DNA of 64,000 nt from Mesobacillus campisalis (GTDB taxonomy: Bacteria > Bacillota > Bacilli > Bacillales > Cytobacillaceae), in contig NZ_LAYY01000018.1 in assembly GCF_000986785.1 (NCBI RefSeq), positions 1 to 64,000 of the forward strand. The letters run 5' to 3'. The notes below the pieces were generated by a model. That model made no database searches. It had not been told where the DNA came from and worked only from the letters and a program-made list of their open reading frames with translations. This document shows, one piece after another, positions 45,468-57,524 of the stretch. The first letter of the stretch is position 1, and every line of letters starts with the position of its first letter. The position numbers and the translations under genes are program-made.

Positions 45468-46004
45468 ATGTCTCGCGTAGGTAAAAAACCAATTGAAATT
45501 CCTGCTGGTGTTACGGTTACAAACGAAAACAACCATGTAACAGTAAAGGGACCAAAAGGAGAACTATCCCGTACTTTCAACAAGGATATGCAAATCAACA
45601 TTGAGGACAACGTGATCACAATCGTACGTCCTACAGAATCCAAGGATCACCGTACAATTCACGGTACCACTCGTGCGCTGCTTTCCAACATGGTAGAAGG
45701 CGTATCAAAAGGATTCGAAAGATCTCTTGACCTGATCGGTGTCGGTTACCGTGCTGCAAAGCAAGGCAAGAAACTTGTCCTTAACGTTGGCTATTCCCAT
45801 CCTGTTGAGATTGAGCCGGAAGAGGGCGTTGAAATCGAAGTTCCTTCTAACACGAAGATTGTTATTAAAGGAACTGACAAGGAACGCGTTGGCGCGCTTG
45901 CTGCCAACATTCGCGGAGTACGTCCGCCAGAGCCTTACAAAGGCAAGGGAATCCGCTATGAAGGCGAATTTGTACGCCGTAAAGAAGGTAAAACTGGTAA
46001 GTAA
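45468..46004 (+). CDS. rplF: Ribosomal protein uL6
   Basis: A 178-residue protein beside the sarcin-ricin loop. [17 protein letters not shown] and the C-terminal [20 protein letters not shown] are typical. TGGAGGTG precedes ATG at 45468. Confidence 0.98.
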   Translation: MSRVGKKPIEIPAGVTVTNENNHVTVKGPKGELSRTFNKDMQINIEDNVITIVRPTESKDHRTIHGTTRALLSNMVEGVSKGFERSLDLIGVGYRAAKQGKKLVLNVGYSHPVEIEPEEGVEIEVPSNTKIVIKGTDKERVGALAANIRGVRPPEPYKGKGIRYEGEFVRRKEGKTGK

Positions 46005-46039
46005 GACCGCTTAAGCCTCTAAAGAAAGGAGTGACCTAA

Positions 46040-46402
46040 ATGATTACGAAAGCTGATAAAAACGCTACTCGCCGTAAACGACACGCACGTGTCCGTTCCA
46101 AAATCAGCGGTACTGAAGCTCGTCCTCGTCTAAATGTGTTCCGTTCCAACAAGCACATTTACGCGCAACTGGTTGACGATGTAAACGGAGTAACTCTTGC
46201 GAGTGCTTCTACTTTAGATAAAGATCTGAACGTTGATTCTACTAGCAATCTTGATGCAGCCGTTAAGGTCGGAGAATTGGTTGCTAAGCGTGCAGTGGAA
46301 AAAGGAATCTCTGAAGTTGTTTTTGACCGTGGTGGATATCTGTATCATGGCCGTATCAAGGCTCTTGCAGATGCTGCACGTGAAAATGGACTGCAATTTT
46401 AA
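46040..46402 (+). CDS. rplR: Ribosomal protein uL18
   Basis: A 120-residue 5S rRNA-binding protein. [20 protein letters not shown] and the C-terminal [20 protein letters not shown] are typical. AAAGGAG precedes ATG at 46040. Confidence 0.98.
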   Translation: MITKADKNATRRKRHARVRSKISGTEARPRLNVFRSNKHIYAQLVDDVNGVTLASASTLDKDLNVDSTSNLDAAVKVGELVAKRAVEKGISEVVFDRGGYLYHGRIKALADAARENGLQF

Positions 46403-46426
46403 TAGAAAAAGGAGGGACACAAATAG

Positions 46427-46927
46427 ATGCGTCGCATTGATCCAAACAAACTTGAACTTGAAGAACGCGTAGTCACGGTTAACCGTGTTGCAAAGGTTGT
46501 TAAAGGTGGACGCCGTTTCCGTTTTACTGCTCTTGTAGTAGTAGGCGACAAGAACGGTTATGTCGGCTTTGGAACTGGTAAGGCACAGGAAGTACCTGAT
46601 GCTATCCGTAAGGCAATCGAAGATGCAAAGAAAAACTTGATTAATGTACCAATGGTTGGTACTACCATTCCTCACGAAGTAATTGGTCACTTCGGTGCTG
46701 GTGAAATCCTTCTTAAGCCTGCTTCTGAAGGTACAGGAGTTATCGCTGGCGGACCTGTCCGTGCGGTACTTGAATTGGCTGGTGTCGGTGACATTCTGTC
46801 CAAATCACTTGGAACCAACACTCCAATCAACATGGTCCGTGCCACTGTTGATGGACTAAAACAGTTAAAGCGTGCTGAAGACGTAGCAAAATTGCGCGGC
46901 AAAACAGTAGAAGAACTGTTAGGATAA
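46427..46927 (+). CDS. rpsE: Ribosomal protein uS5
   Basis: A 166-residue protein involved in decoding fidelity. The N-terminal dsRBD-like part ([19 protein letters not shown], with the wild-type spectinomycin loop) and [19 protein letters not shown] are present. AAAGGAGGG precedes ATG at 46427. Confidence 0.98.
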   Translation: MRRIDPNKLELEERVVTVNRVAKVVKGGRRFRFTALVVVGDKNGYVGFGTGKAQEVPDAIRKAIEDAKKNLINVPMVGTTIPHEVIGHFGAGEILLKPASEGTGVIAGGPVRAVLELAGVGDILSKSLGTNTPINMVRATVDGLKQLKRAEDVAKLRGKTVEELLG

Positions 46928-46940
46928 GGAGGGATATCAA

Positions 46941-47123
46941 ATGGCAACTAAATTGGAAGTTACCCTCACACGCAGCTTGATCGGACGTCCTCAAGATCAG
47001 CGTGAAACAGTTAAAGCACTTGGATTGAAGAAACTTAACCAGACGGTTGAACATCAGGATAATGCTGCGATCCGCGGCATGATCAGCAAAGTCTCCCATC
47101 TTGTTAAGGTGAACGAAATATAA
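46941..47123 (+). CDS. rpmD: Ribosomal protein uL30
   Basis: A 60-residue 50S protein. [20 protein letters not shown] and the [17 protein letters not shown] end are typical. AAGGAGGG precedes ATG at 46941; 13 bp after rpsE. Confidence 0.97.
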   Translation: MATKLEVTLTRSLIGRPQDQRETVKALGLKKLNQTVEHQDNAAIRGMISKVSHLVKVNEI

Positions 47124-47156
47124 TTGATTTTTCTTTAGAACAAGGAGGTGCCAAAC

Positions 47157-47597
47157 ATGAAACTTCACGAACTAAAGCCTGCTGAAGGTTCCCGTCATGA
47201 ACGCAAGCGCAAAGGCCGCGGAATTGGATCTGGTAACGGTAAAACAGCTGGAAAAGGCCATAAAGGTCAAAATGCTCGTTCCGGCGGCGGAGTACGTCCT
47301 GGTTTCGAAGGTGGTCAAACACCTTTAGCAAGACGTCTTCCTAAGCGTGGATTTACGAACATCAACCGTAAAGAATTTGCAGTAGTGAACCTGGATGCTT
47401 TAAACCGTTTTGAAGATGGAACCGAAGTGACTCCAGAACTTTTGATCGAAACAGGGCTTGTCAAGAAAGAACTTGCAGGAATTAAAGTTCTTGCCAAGGG
47501 CAACTTGGAGAAAAAGCTGACTGTTAAAGCTCATAAGTTCTCCTCTGCAGCCGAAGAAGCAATCAAAGCTGCTGGGGGTCAAACTGAGGTGATTTAA
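47157..47597 (+). CDS. rplO: Ribosomal protein uL15
   Basis: A 146-residue late-assembly 50S protein. [20 protein letters not shown] and the glycine-rich segment are typical. AAGGAGGTG (47142-47150) sets the start at ATG 47157; GTG at 47148 lies inside that site. The stop shares one base with the secY start. Confidence 0.97.
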   Translation: MKLHELKPAEGSRHERKRKGRGIGSGNGKTAGKGHKGQNARSGGGVRPGFEGGQTPLARRLPKRGFTNINRKEFAVVNLDALNRFEDGTEVTPELLIETGLVKKELAGIKVLAKGNLEKKLTVKAHKFSSAAEEAIKAAGGQTEVI

Positions 47598-48892
47598 TGT
47601 TTCAGACAATCTCCAATTTTATGCGCGTGGGTGAAATCAGAAAGAAAATTCTCTTCACCCTTTTAATGTTGATTGTATTCCGCCTTGGTGCCTTTATCCC
47701 GGTTCCAGGAGTGGATGCTGATATATTAAAGACCCAGGATGACATGAGCGTTTTCGGAGTCCTGAATGTTTTCGGCGGCGGTGCGCTGCTGAACTTCTCC
47801 ATCTTTGCGATGGGAATCATGCCGTATATCACGGCATCGATCATCATCCAGCTGCTTCAGATGGATGTGGTTCCGAAGTTCACTGAATGGTCCAAACAAG
47901 GGGAAGTGGGTCGCCGCAAATTGGCCCAATTCACCCGCTATTTTACAATCGTGCTTGGGTTTGTCCAGGCTCTTGGTATGTCATACGGATTTAACAATAT
48001 GTATGGCGGATTATTGATTACCAATAACGGGATCGGCAATTATTTGCTTATTGCAGTTGTCCTGACAGCGGGTACCGCGTTCTTAATGTGGCTTGGGGAG
48101 CAAATTACGGCTAAAGGAGTTGGAAATGGTATTTCCATCATCATCTTTGCCGGGATTGTTGCCGGACTGCCAACCATCGTGAACCAGGTTTATGCCCAGC
48201 AGTTTGAAAATGCCGGGGAGGCATTATTTCTGAATATCCTTACTGTCGTGCTGCTTGCACTTGCTGTTATCGCCATCATCGTTGGGGTTATTTTCATCCA
48301 GGAAGCAATCCGCAAGATTCCGATTCAGTATGCAAAACGGATGGCTGCAGGAAACAATCCTGTTGGCGGTCAGTCAACACATCTTCCGTTAAAGGTGAAC
48401 GCTGCAGGGGTTATTCCAGTCATTTTTGCTATATCGTTCATCATTACACCGCCGACGATCGCCCAGTTCTTCGGTACCAATGATGTGACGATCTGGATTC
48501 AAAACACATTTGATTATACGCAGCCAATCGGTATGATTGTCTATGTTGCGCTAATCGTTGCGTTTACCTATTTCTATGCCTTTATTCAGGTGAATCCTGA
48601 GAAAGTGGCTGAAAACCTGAAGAAGCAAGGCGGATATGTGCCGGGAATCCGTCCGGGGAAAACCACGCAGGAATACTTGACTAAAGTACTGTATCGCCTC
48701 ACTTTCGTTGGAGCGATCTTCCTTTCCGTGATTTCCATCCTGCCGATGTTTTTCATTAAGGTTGCCGGGCTTCCACAATCTGTTCAGATTGGCGGAACAA
48801 GTCTATTGATTGTTGTCGGCGTTGCGCTTGAAACAATGAAGCAGCTTGAGGCCCAGTTGGTAAAACGCCATTACAAAGGTTTTATAAAGTAA
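47597..48892 (+). CDS. secY: Preprotein translocase subunit SecY
   Basis: A 431-residue membrane channel with about ten transmembrane helices. [13 protein letters not shown], the plug region and [12 protein letters not shown], and the late-loop motif [15 protein letters not shown] are typical. It overlaps rplO by one base (TAATG). SecE is encoded separately at 16334. Confidence 0.98.
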   Translation: MFQTISNFMRVGEIRKKILFTLLMLIVFRLGAFIPVPGVDADILKTQDDMSVFGVLNVFGGGALLNFSIFAMGIMPYITASIIIQLLQMDVVPKFTEWSKQGEVGRRKLAQFTRYFTIVLGFVQALGMSYGFNNMYGGLLITNNGIGNYLLIAVVLTAGTAFLMWLGEQITAKGVGNGISIIIFAGIVAGLPTIVNQVYAQQFENAGEALFLNILTVVLLALAVIAIIVGVIFIQEAIRKIPIQYAKRMAAGNNPVGGQSTHLPLKVNAAGVIPVIFAISFIITPPTIAQFFGTNDVTIWIQNTFDYTQPIGMIVYVALIVAFTYFYAFIQVNPEKVAENLKKQGGYVPGIRPGKTTQEYLTKVLYRLTFVGAIFLSVISILPMFFIKVAGLPQSVQIGGTSLLIVVGVALETMKQLEAQLVKRHYKGFIK

Positions 48893-48927
48893 GGTTTAGG
48901 GGCTTTGCTCCCTAAGCCTTCATTTAG

Positions 48928-49595
<668 letters not shown>

Positions 49596-49596
<1 letters not shown>

Positions 49597-50342
49597 TGAT
49601 TGTCTGCAAAACTCCCCGTGAGATCGAGATTATGAGGGAGGCTGGCCGGATTGTTGCCCTTACCCACCGTGAGCTTAAAAAGCACATTATCCCGGGGATC
49701 ACTACAAAAGAACTTGACAGCATTGCGGAAGAGTTTATCGCTTCACATGGTGCCGAAGCTTCTTTCAAGGGATACCATGGGTTTACCGGGAGCATCTGCG
49801 CTTCAGTCAACAATGAACTCGTGCATGGGATTCCTGGCAACAGGGTTCTCGTTGAGGGCGACATTATCAGCATCGATATCGGTGCGAAATATAACGGATA
49901 TCATGGTGATTCTGCCTGGACCTACGCTGTGGGTACCATCGAAGAAGATGCCCGGCGTCTTATGGACGTTACGGAGGAAGCACTTTTTCGGGGCCTTGAT
50001 GAGGCTAAACCAGGGGAACGACTTTCTAACATCTCCCATGCTATTCAAACGTATGTAGAAACAAACGGCTTTTCGATTGTACGCGAGTATGTCGGCCATG
50101 GAATCGGGCAAGAATTACATGAGGACCCTCAAGTTCCTCACTTTGGCCCCCCTAATAAAGGGCCAAGGCTAAAGCCAGGCATGGTTATATGCGTTGAACC
50201 TATGGTAAATGCAGGAAGCCGATATGTGAACACACTGGCCGATAACTGGACAGTAGTGACAGTAGATGGAAAGTTATGTGCGCATTTTGAGCATACCATT
50301 GCTATTACAGAAACTGGTTTTGAAGTATTGACAAAAGCCTGA
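49596..50342 (+). CDS. map: Methionine aminopeptidase, type I
   Basis: A 248-residue enzyme that removes N-terminal methionine. Metal ligands Asp94 and Asp105 (in [14 protein letters not shown]), the histidine in [12 protein letters not shown] and glutamates in CVEPMV and FEHTIAIT are present. ATG at 49596 overlaps the adk stop. The small KOW protein gene (ybzG) that follows in B. subtilis is not seen in the 160-bp gap. Confidence 0.97.
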
Positions 50343-50429
50343 TCTCAGGTAATCGATTAACTCGGGACATTGTTTCATCCATCCCTGCAAATATTGCTCA
50401 AGTAATTAAGAGACGGATGCAGCCTGATA

Positions 50430-50438
50430 TGATATAAT
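50430..50438 (+). promoter_or_regulatory. Extended -10 promoter before infA
   Basis: TGATATAAT (hexamer 50433-50438) is a good extended -10; no clear -35 is seen 17 bp upstream. Confidence 0.5.
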
Positions 50439-50502
50439 TAGAAGGTTGACGAAAACCCTGTTTGTAAATCGCATATGAAGTGAAGAAGGGAGACTCAGTT
50501 CG

Positions 50503-50870
<368 letters not shown>

Positions 50871-50891
50871 ATTTGAAGGAGGTGCACATCA

Positions 50892-51257
50892 ATGGCACGT
50901 ATTGCTGGTGTAGATATTCCACGTGAAAAACGTGTAGTTATTTCTTTAACATACATTTATGGAATTGGCAGATCAACTGCTGAAAAAGTTCTGGCTGATG
51001 CAGGTGTATCCGCTGATACTCGTGTTCGCGACCTGACTGAAGACGAATTGAACAAGATTCGTGATATCATTGATAAATTAAAGGTTGAGGGTGACCTTCG
51101 CCGTGAAATTTCCCTGAACATCAAGCGCTTGATGGAAATCGGTTCTTACCGTGGTCTTCGTCATCGCCGTGGTCTTCCTGTTCGCGGTCAAAATACCAAG
51201 AACAATGCACGTACACGTAAAGGCCCTCGTAAGACTGTAGCTAACAAGAAAAAATAA
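50892..51257 (+). CDS. rpsM: Ribosomal protein uS13
   Basis: A 121-residue 30S head protein contacting the P-site t[23 protein letters not shown] and the basic tail [18 protein letters not shown] are typical. GAAGGAGGTG precedes ATG at 50892. Confidence 0.98.
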   Translation: MARIAGVDIPREKRVVISLTYIYGIGRSTAEKVLADAGVSADTRVRDLTEDELNKIRDIIDKLKVEGDLRREISLNIKRLMEIGSYRGLRHRRGLPVRGQNTKNNARTRKGPRKTVANKKK

Positions 51258-51281
51258 TGCGTAAAGGAGGTAAATAAATAA

Positions 51282-51671
<390 letters not shown>

Positions 51672-51673
51672 TT

Positions 51674-51736
51674 TTTCTGTATAGATTTTGTATCGCTGTC
51701 TATAATGGGATATGATACAAAAAAAATATACAGAAA
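51674..51736. repeat. Nested perfect inverted repeats between rpsK and rpoA
   Basis: Outer arms TTTCTGTATA (51674-51683) and TATACAGAAA (51727-51736) and inner arms TTTTGTATC (51686-51694) and GATACAAAA (51714-51722) are each perfect and are stacked, giving a 63-nt hairpin with a 19-nt loop that contains TATAATGGGATAT. No T-run follows, so it is not a plain terminator. The TATAAT (51701-51706) could be a promoter -10 for rpoA but has no clear -35. Confidence 0.75.
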
Positions 51737-51833
51737 TTGTCCAGTTGTTGTGCGCATACGGGAACGTATACATGGGGACTTTCGGCAAGGGAAGCCTGCC
51801 GGGGTTTCGACGTTTTGAAGGAGGGTATATTTG

Positions 51834-52778
51834 ATGATCGAAATAGAAAAACCAAAAATCGAAACGGTTGAGATCAGCGATGATGCCAAATACGGCAAGT
51901 TTGTCGTAGAACCGCTTGAGCGTGGATATGGTACAACTTTGGGTAACTCCTTACGTCGTATCCTATTATCCTCACTCCCAGGTGCCGCTGTTACTTCCAT
52001 TCAAATTGACGGAGTGCTTCATGAATTCTCGACAATCGAAGGTGTCGTTGAAGATGTGACATCCATCATTCTGAATGTTAAAAAGCTGGCGTTAAAGATC
52101 TACTCTGATGAAGAGAAAACACTCGAAATCGATCTGCAGGGTGAAGGAGCTGTCACAGCTTCCGATATTACACATGACAGTGATGTCGAGATTCTGAATC
52201 CCGACCTTCATATTGCTACTCTTTCAAGCAAAGGCTCTCTTCGCATGCGCCTGACTGCTAGAAGAGGCCGTGGGTATTCACCTGCCGACCAGAATAAACG
52301 AGAAGATCAACCGATTGGGGTTATCCCTATCGACTCCATTTATACTCCGGTATCACGTGTCTCCTATCAGGTTGAAAATACCCGTGTGGGACAGATGACC
52401 AATTATGACAAGCTTACATTTGACGTTTGGACAGATGGAAGCAATGGCCCTAAAGAAGCGGTAGCTCTTGGTGCCAAAATCCTTACTGAGCATTTGAACA
52501 TCTTTGTCGGCTTGACGGATGAAGCTCAAAATGCTGAAATCATGGTGGAAAAAGAAGAAGACCAAAAAGAAAAAGTTCTAGAAATGACCATTGAAGAACT
52601 GGATCTTTCTGTTCGTTCCTATAACTGCCTAAAGCGTGCCGGAATCAATACCGTCCAGGAGCTTGCCCACAAGACGGAAGAAGACATGATGAAGGTTCGC
52701 AACCTGGGAAGAAAATCACTTGAAGAAGTAAAAGCAAAACTAGAGGAGCTAGGCTTAGGCTTACGTAAAGATGACTAG
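51834..52778 (+). CDS. rpoA: RNA polymerase alpha subunit
   Basis: A 314-residue core subunit: N-terminal assembly domain ([20 protein letters not shown]) and C-terminal DNA/activator-binding domain ([20 protein letters not shown]). ATG at 51834 gives the B. subtilis N-terminus; GAAGGAGGG lies upstream, and the TTG at 51831 is an unneeded alternative. Confidence 0.98.
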   Translation: MIEIEKPKIETVEISDDAKYGKFVVEPLERGYGTTLGNSLRRILLSSLPGAAVTSIQIDGVLHEFSTIEGVVEDVTSIILNVKKLALKIYSDEEKTLEIDLQGEGAVTASDITHDSDVEILNPDLHIATLSSKGSLRMRLTARRGRGYSPADQNKREDQPIGVIPIDSIYTPVSRVSYQVENTRVGQMTNYDKLTFDVWTDGSNGPKEAVALGAKILTEHLNIFVGLTDEAQNAEIMVEKEEDQKEKVLEMTIEELDLSVRSYNCLKRAGINTVQELAHKTEEDMMKVRNLGRKSLEEVKAKLEELGLGLRKDD

Positions 52779-52796
52779 TTAATTGCGATTAACTAG
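52775..52796 (+). terminator. Hairpin overlapping the rpoA stop codon
   Basis: CTAGTTAAT (52775-52783) and ATTAACTAG (52788-52796) form a perfect 9-bp stem that includes the stop. The following GCATTTTGCTGTT is only weakly T-rich, so any termination before rplQ would be partial. Confidence 0.5.
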
Positions 52797-53216
<420 letters not shown>

Positions 53217-53235
53217 TAACTTAAACACTCACAAC

Positions 53236-53284
53236 AAGGGCGATGGACAGTTTGTACAAACTTGTTTCATTGCCCTTTTTTTAA
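53236..53284 (+). terminator. Terminator of the alpha operon after rplQ
   Basis: AAGGGCGATG (53236-53245) pairs with CATTGCCCTT (53268-53277), with an inner GTTTG-TA-CAAAC hairpin, followed by seven Ts. Confidence 0.9.
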
Positions 53285-53446
53285 AAGAATAATCGAGAAA
53301 CAAGCCAAAAAGAGCGTTACGATGAGCATGCCGCTGAAAGAGAAATGCGGAGCTGGTATAGATAGACAACATGGATCAACTGCTTCCAGCGCTTGTCGGG
53401 GCCTATCACGCCCTTCTGCTTTTCTTGTATGACTCGTCTAGCTCAT

Positions 53447-53530
53447 GCACCTCCTCCCCATCCAGTCTTGGATGTTAGTGCTCTACGCGGAAACCGCTTT
53501 TCCGCCCGGGACGAGGTGCAGGCTTTTTTT
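53447..53530 (+). other. Branched RNA fold ending in a T-run, upstream of ecfA1
   Basis: An outer stem GCACCTC (53447-53453) with GAGGTGC (53513-53519) encloses two perfect hairpins: CATCCA with TGGATG (53459-53474) and GCGGAAA with TTTCCGC (53487-53505). Seven Ts follow at 53524-53530. Such a fold can terminate transcription and might be a regulated leader or a short RNA. I do not recognise the class. The sequence just upstream (TTCCAGCGCTTGTCGGGGC, about 53386-53405) is vaguely like the secE-nusG hairpin repeats. Confidence 0.5.
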
Positions 53531-53582
53531 GTATATAAAACTTTTATTGGAACTATTTCGTTTGCTGATTTTAACAGAGAAA

Positions 53583-53623
53583 CCCTGTATGGAAACCTTC
53601 ACTGGAGCAACGGTTTCCAGGGG
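53583..53623 (+). other. Hairpin before ecfA1
   Basis: TGGAAACC (53590-53597) and GGTTTCCA (53612-53619) form a perfect 8-bp stem, extended by CCCT and AGGGG flanks. It lies about 40 bp before the ecfA1 start and has no T-run. Confidence 0.6.
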
Positions 53624-53664
53624 GATAGTGTAGAGAGAGAAGGATAGTTGAGAGGAGGATAAAC

Positions 53665-54504
53665 ATGAAGGAACCTCTTGTTTTTTTATCGAATGTAAGC
53701 TTTCAATATGATTCACAGGAACGGCCTGCCCTGAATGGCATAAATCTGGAGGTTCATGAAGGGGAATGGCTTGCCATCGTGGGCCATAACGGCTCTGGGA
53801 AATCAACGCTTGCCAGGCTGCTGAATGGGCTTCATTACCCTAAAGAAGGGACCATTGCCATCTCAGGCATTCAATTAACGGAAGAGACTGTCTGGGACGT
53901 GCGCCGTCAAATAGGCATGGTATTTCAAAACCCAGATAACCAGTTTGTAGGTACTACCGTTCAGGATGATGTGGCTTTTGGTCTGGAAAACAACGGCATT
54001 CCTGCGGATGTAATGGCTGAGCGCGTTGTCGATGCCCTAAATAAAGTGAATATGGCCTCTTTTCTTGATCAAGAACCGCATCATCTATCGGGAGGGCAAA
54101 AGCAGCGGGTAGCAATAGCCGGTGTTATTGCATTGCGGCCCGCTATCATCATCCTTGATGAGGCTACTTCCATGCTTGATCCTCGTGGACGGGAAGAAGT
54201 CATTGATACGATGATGAAACTGCAGGACCAGGAGAAAATTACGGTCATTTCGATTACGCATGATCTCGAGGAAGCTGCAAAGGCTGACAGGATCATTGTT
54301 ATGAATAAGGGCGAAATTTATCGGGAAGGCACTCCTGAAGAAATCTTCCAGATGGATGAAGAGCTTGTCGAGCTTGGACTGGACATTCCCTTCCCTGTTA
54401 AAATCAGCAAGCAGCTTCGGGAAAAGGGTATCAACCTTTCCAGGCATTATCTTACAGAAGAAGAGTTGGTGGCAGAATTATGGACATCTCACTCCAAAAT
54501 GTAG
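53665..54504 (+). CDS. ecfA1: ECF transporter ATPase EcfA1
   Basis: A 279-residue ABC ATPase of the shared energising module that serves several vitamin- or metal-specific S components. Walker [10 protein letters not shown], signature [13 protein letters not shown] and Walker [14 protein letters not shown] are intact. GAGAGGAGG precedes ATG at 53665. It overlaps ecfA2 by 25 bases. No S component is encoded in the window. Confidence 0.96.
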   Translation: MKEPLVFLSNVSFQYDSQERPALNGINLEVHEGEWLAIVGHNGSGKSTLARLLNGLHYPKEGTIAISGIQLTEETVWDVRRQIGMVFQNPDNQFVGTTVQDDVAFGLENNGIPADVMAERVVDALNKVNMASFLDQEPHHLSGGQKQRVAIAGVIALRPAIIILDEATSMLDPRGREEVIDTMMKLQDQEKITVISITHDLEEAAKADRIIVMNKGEIYREGTPEEIFQMDEELVELGLDIPFPVKISKQLREKGINLSRHYLTEEELVAELWTSHSKM

Positions 54505-55349
54505 AATACCGTTATTCAGTCGGGACACCGTTTGAGCACCTGGCCATAGCCGATGTCTCCATCGATATTCCTTCAGGCAGCTATTTGGCCATCATCGGTC
54601 ATACCGGCTCTGGAAAGTCCACTGTCCTTCAGCATCTTAATGCCTTGTTAAAACCAACAAAGGGAACAGTTCTGATTGGCAGCAGAGAAATTAAAGCGGG
54701 ACGGAAAGAAAAAAACTTGAAGGGTGTACGAAAAAAAGTTGGGATTGTATTCCAATTCCCGGAGCATCAGCTTTTTGAGGAAACAGTAGAGAAGGATATT
54801 TGCTTTGGTCCGATGAACTTCGGGGTTTCCGAAGAAGAAGCGAAAAGACGGGCAAGGGCAGCCATTTTCCAGGTTGGCCTGTCAGAGGAAATTCTTGAGA
54901 AGTCACCATTTGACCTGTCAGGAGGGCAAATGCGCCGGGTGGCGATTGCCGGGGTACTGGCAATGGACCCTGAATGCATCGTCCTGGATGAGCCTACAGC
55001 AGGTCTGGATCCGCGGGGCCGTAAGGAAATTATGGATTTGTTTTACCGCCTGCACCAGGAGCGTGGCTTGTCGACGGTCCTCGTGACTCACAGCATGGAA
55101 GACGCCGCCCGCTATGCCGATGAGATTGTGATCATGCATAAGGGGAAGGTCCGGAAAAAAGGTTCGCCCAAGGAAATTTTCTCTGTTCCTGCAGAGCTCC
55201 TGGAATTGGGCCTGGATGTTCCGGAGGTTGTACGTTTTCAAATGAAATTGGAACAGACCTTTAGTACAAAATTTGAAAAGGTCTGTCTGTCGCAGGATGA
55301 ATTGACCGATATGGTGGCTTCCTATCTGACCGGGAGGACAAGCCTATGA
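54480..55349 (+). CDS. ecfA2: ECF transporter ATPase EcfA2
   Basis: A 289-residue second ATPase. Walker [10 protein letters not shown], signature [13 protein letters not shown] and Walker [14 protein letters not shown] are present. The start lies within ecfA1 and the end overlaps ecfT by four bases (ATGA), so the three are tightly coupled. Confidence 0.96.
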   Translation: MDISLQNVEYRYSVGTPFEHLAIADVSIDIPSGSYLAIIGHTGSGKSTVLQHLNALLKPTKGTVLIGSREIKAGRKEKNLKGVRKKVGIVFQFPEHQLFEETVEKDICFGPMNFGVSEEEAKRRARAAIFQVGLSEEILEKSPFDLSGGQMRRVAIAGVLAMDPECIVLDEPTAGLDPRGRKEIMDLFYRLHQERGLSTVLVTHSMEDAARYADEIVIMHKGKVRKKGSPKEIFSVPAELLELGLDVPEVVRFQMKLEQTFSTKFEKVCLSQDELTDMVASYLTGRTSL

Positions 55350-56143
55350 TGGAAAAAATGATTATCGGCCGCTATGTTCCGGCTGAGTCTGTCCTGCACC
55401 GGATGGATCCGCGCTCGAAGCTCATTATCGTTTTCTTATTTGTTGCTGTTGTTTTTCTCGCCAATAATCTTTGGACTTATCTTATTTTACTGGGGTATAC
55501 ACTTCTCATGGCTGCGCTGTCCAGAATTCCTGCCAGGTTTCTGATTGCTGGCCTTAAGCCGGTGCTTTTCCTGGTACTGTTCACTTTCTTTCTGCACCTG
55601 TTTTTGACAAAGGAAGGCGAAGTGATTTTGGAAATCGGGTGGCTTTCCATTTATGAGGAAGGAATCCGGCAGGGGATTTTCATCTCTCTAAGATTCTTCC
55701 TGCTGATTTTGATTACGTCTTTACTGACCCTCACCACCACACCAATTGAAATAACAGACGGGCTGGAAATACTGCTCGGCCCTCTTAAAAAGGTGAACTT
55801 TCCGGTCCATGAGCTCGCTTTAATGATGTCCATCTCCCTGCGTTTTATCCCCACATTAATGGATGAAACGGATAAAATCATGAAAGCACAGACAGCCAGG
55901 GGAGTAGAATACTCCAGCGGACCAATTAAAGAGCGGATGAAAGCCATTGTCCCTCTGTTGATCCCGCTGTTTATCAGCTCTTTTAAACGCGCGGAGGAAC
56001 TGGCTGTAGCGATGGAAGCACGAGGCTATAAAGGTGGAGAAGGACGGACCAAGTATAGGCAGCTCCAATGGAAAAACACAGACACAATGATGATCCTGCT
56101 TCTTTTAGCCGTGACAGCGCTATTGATTGTATTTAGAGGATAA
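55346..56143 (+). CDS. ecfT: ECF transporter transmembrane component EcfT
   Basis: A 265-residue membrane protein with several hydrophobic helices, and a cytoplasmic coupling region with the ARG motifs (QTARGVEYSSG and MEARGYKGG) that contact the two ATPases. It starts at ATG 55346 overlapping ecfA2, and is followed by truA after 11 bp. Confidence 0.95.
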   Translation: MMEKMIIGRYVPAESVLHRMDPRSKLIIVFLFVAVVFLANNLWTYLILLGYTLLMAALSRIPARFLIAGLKPVLFLVLFTFFLHLFLTKEGEVILEIGWLSIYEEGIRQGIFISLRFFLLILITSLLTLTTTPIEITDGLEILLGPLKKVNFPVHELALMMSISLRFIPTLMDETDKIMKAQTARGVEYSSGPIKERMKAIVPLLIPLFISSFKRAEELAVAMEARGYKGGEGRTKYRQLQWKNTDTMMILLLLAVTALLIVFRG

Positions 56144-56154
56144 GAGGGATGGCA

Positions 56155-56889
56155 ATGAGGATAAAATGTACGGTGTCCTACGACGGAACCGCATATTCTG
56201 GCTTTCAGGTCCAGCCGGAAAAAAGGACGGTGCAGAGCGAAATAGAGGCGGCACTTGCCAAACTGCATAAAGGTGGCCGCATCAAAATCACTGGCTCCGG
56301 CCGTACGGATGCCGGCGTCCATGCCAAGGGGCAAGTCATCCACTTTGACACCCCTCTGAACCTGCCGGAAGAGAAGTGGCCTGTGGCCCTCAATTCCCTG
56401 CTTCCAGGCGATATTGCCGTTCTCAAGGCGGAAAAGACTGACTCCGGATTCCACGCCCGCTATGACGCCAGAGGGAAGGAATACCGCTATTATATCCTGC
56501 GCTCCAGGCAGCGGGACCCATTCCTGCGCAGCCATGCCTACCAATATTCCTTTCCTTTGGATATAGACAGAATGAGGGAAGGTGCCGAATACCTGCTTGG
56601 CACACATGATTTTACTAGTTTCTGTGCAGCCAAAACGGAAGTGGAAGACAAAGTGAGAACACTGACTGCCGTCGAATTTTTGGAGGAGGGCAGCCTTCTG
56701 GTCATCCGCTTTGCCGGCAATGGTTTTCTGTATAATATGGTTCGCATCCTCACAGGCACGCTCCTCGAAACAGGCCGGGGGGATAGAGAGCCAAAAGAGC
56801 TTCGGGAGATTCTTGCAAAGAAGGACAGGACTGCCGCAGGGAAAACGGCACCTGGGCATGGATTGTATCTTTGGGAAGTCTTTTACTAG
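56155..56889 (+). CDS. truA: tRNA pseudouridine(38-40) synthase TruA
   Basis: A 244-residue enzyme that modifies the tRNA anticodon stem. The catalytic aspartate is Asp52 in GSGRTDAGVHAKGQV. Start chosen at ATG 56155 because AGAGGG lies about 6 nt upstream and the N-terminus then reads MRIKCTVSYDG as in B. subtilis; the ATG at 56149 abuts the site. Confidence 0.95.
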   Translation: MRIKCTVSYDGTAYSGFQVQPEKRTVQSEIEAALAKLHKGGRIKITGSGRTDAGVHAKGQVIHFDTPLNLPEEKWPVALNSLLPGDIAVLKAEKTDSGFHARYDARGKEYRYYILRSRQRDPFLRSHAYQYSFPLDIDRMREGAEYLLGTHDFTSFCAAKTEVEDKVRTLTAVEFLEEGSLLVIRFAGNGFLYNMVRILTGTLLETGRGDREPKELREILAKKDRTAAGKTAPGHGLYLWEVFY

Positions 56890-56926
56890 TTTTTACAAAA
56901 AAAAATCATGACAACTAATCCTGGTG

Positions 56927-56955
56927 TTGACAAAAACAGGGTAGTGATATATTAT
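56927..56955 (+). promoter_or_regulatory. Sigma-A promoter of rplM-rpsI
   Basis: TTGACA (56927-56932), 17-bp spacer, TATTAT (56950-56955). Confidence 0.75.
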
Positions 56956-56969
56956 ATTTTAGGTATGTA

Positions 56970-57022
56970 TTTTAACCCCACGATAAGCCCCGGAAAGTCT
57001 TATCAGTGTTAAATATATCGAA
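56970..57022 (+). ncRNA. L13 ribosomal protein leader
   Basis: CACGATAAG (56979-56987) pairs with CTTATCAGTG (56999-57008) with one bulged base, around a CCCCGGAAAGT loop. This matches the L13 leader pattern known upstream of rplM in Firmicutes, presumed to allow autoregulation. Boundaries are approximate. Confidence 0.75.
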
Positions 57023-57066
57023 ACGAACAACGTAATTTGATCTATGAATAATTAGGAGGGACACTC

Positions 57067-57504
57067 ATGCGTTCAACTTTTATGGCTAATGCCAAAAATA
57101 TCGAGCGTAAATGGTACGTAGTTGATGCGGAAGGCCAAACTCTTGGTCGTCTTGCAAGCGAAGTTGCATCCATCTTACGCGGTAAACATAAACCAACTTA
57201 CACTCCACACGTGGACACTGGTGACCATGTCATCATCATCAATGCTTCTAAAATCCAATTGACTGGTAATAAATTGAATGACAAAATCTACTACCGTCAC
57301 ACTATGCACCCAGGTGGTTTGAAGCAGAGAACGGCTCTTGAAATGCGTACAAACTACCCTGAAAAAATGCTTGAGCTAGCGATCAAAGGAATGCTTCCAA
57401 AGAACTCCCTAGGTCGTCAAATGTTCAAGAAGCTGCATGTATACGCAGGCGCAGAACATCAGCAGCAAGCACAAAAACCAGAAGTTTACGAACTTCGCGG
57501 ATAA
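57067..57504 (+). CDS. rplM: Ribosomal protein uL13
   Basis: A 145-residue early-assembly 50S protein. [20 protein letters not shown] and [19 protein letters not shown] are typical. TTAGGAGGG precedes ATG at 57067. Preceded by its own promoter and leader. Confidence 0.98.
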   Translation: MRSTFMANAKNIERKWYVVDAEGQTLGRLASEVASILRGKHKPTYTPHVDTGDHVIIINASKIQLTGNKLNDKIYYRHTMHPGGLKQRTALEMRTNYPEKMLELAIKGMLPKNSLGRQMFKKLHVYAGAEHQQQAQKPEVYELRG

Positions 57505-57524
57505 TTATTAAGGAGGTTATTTAC

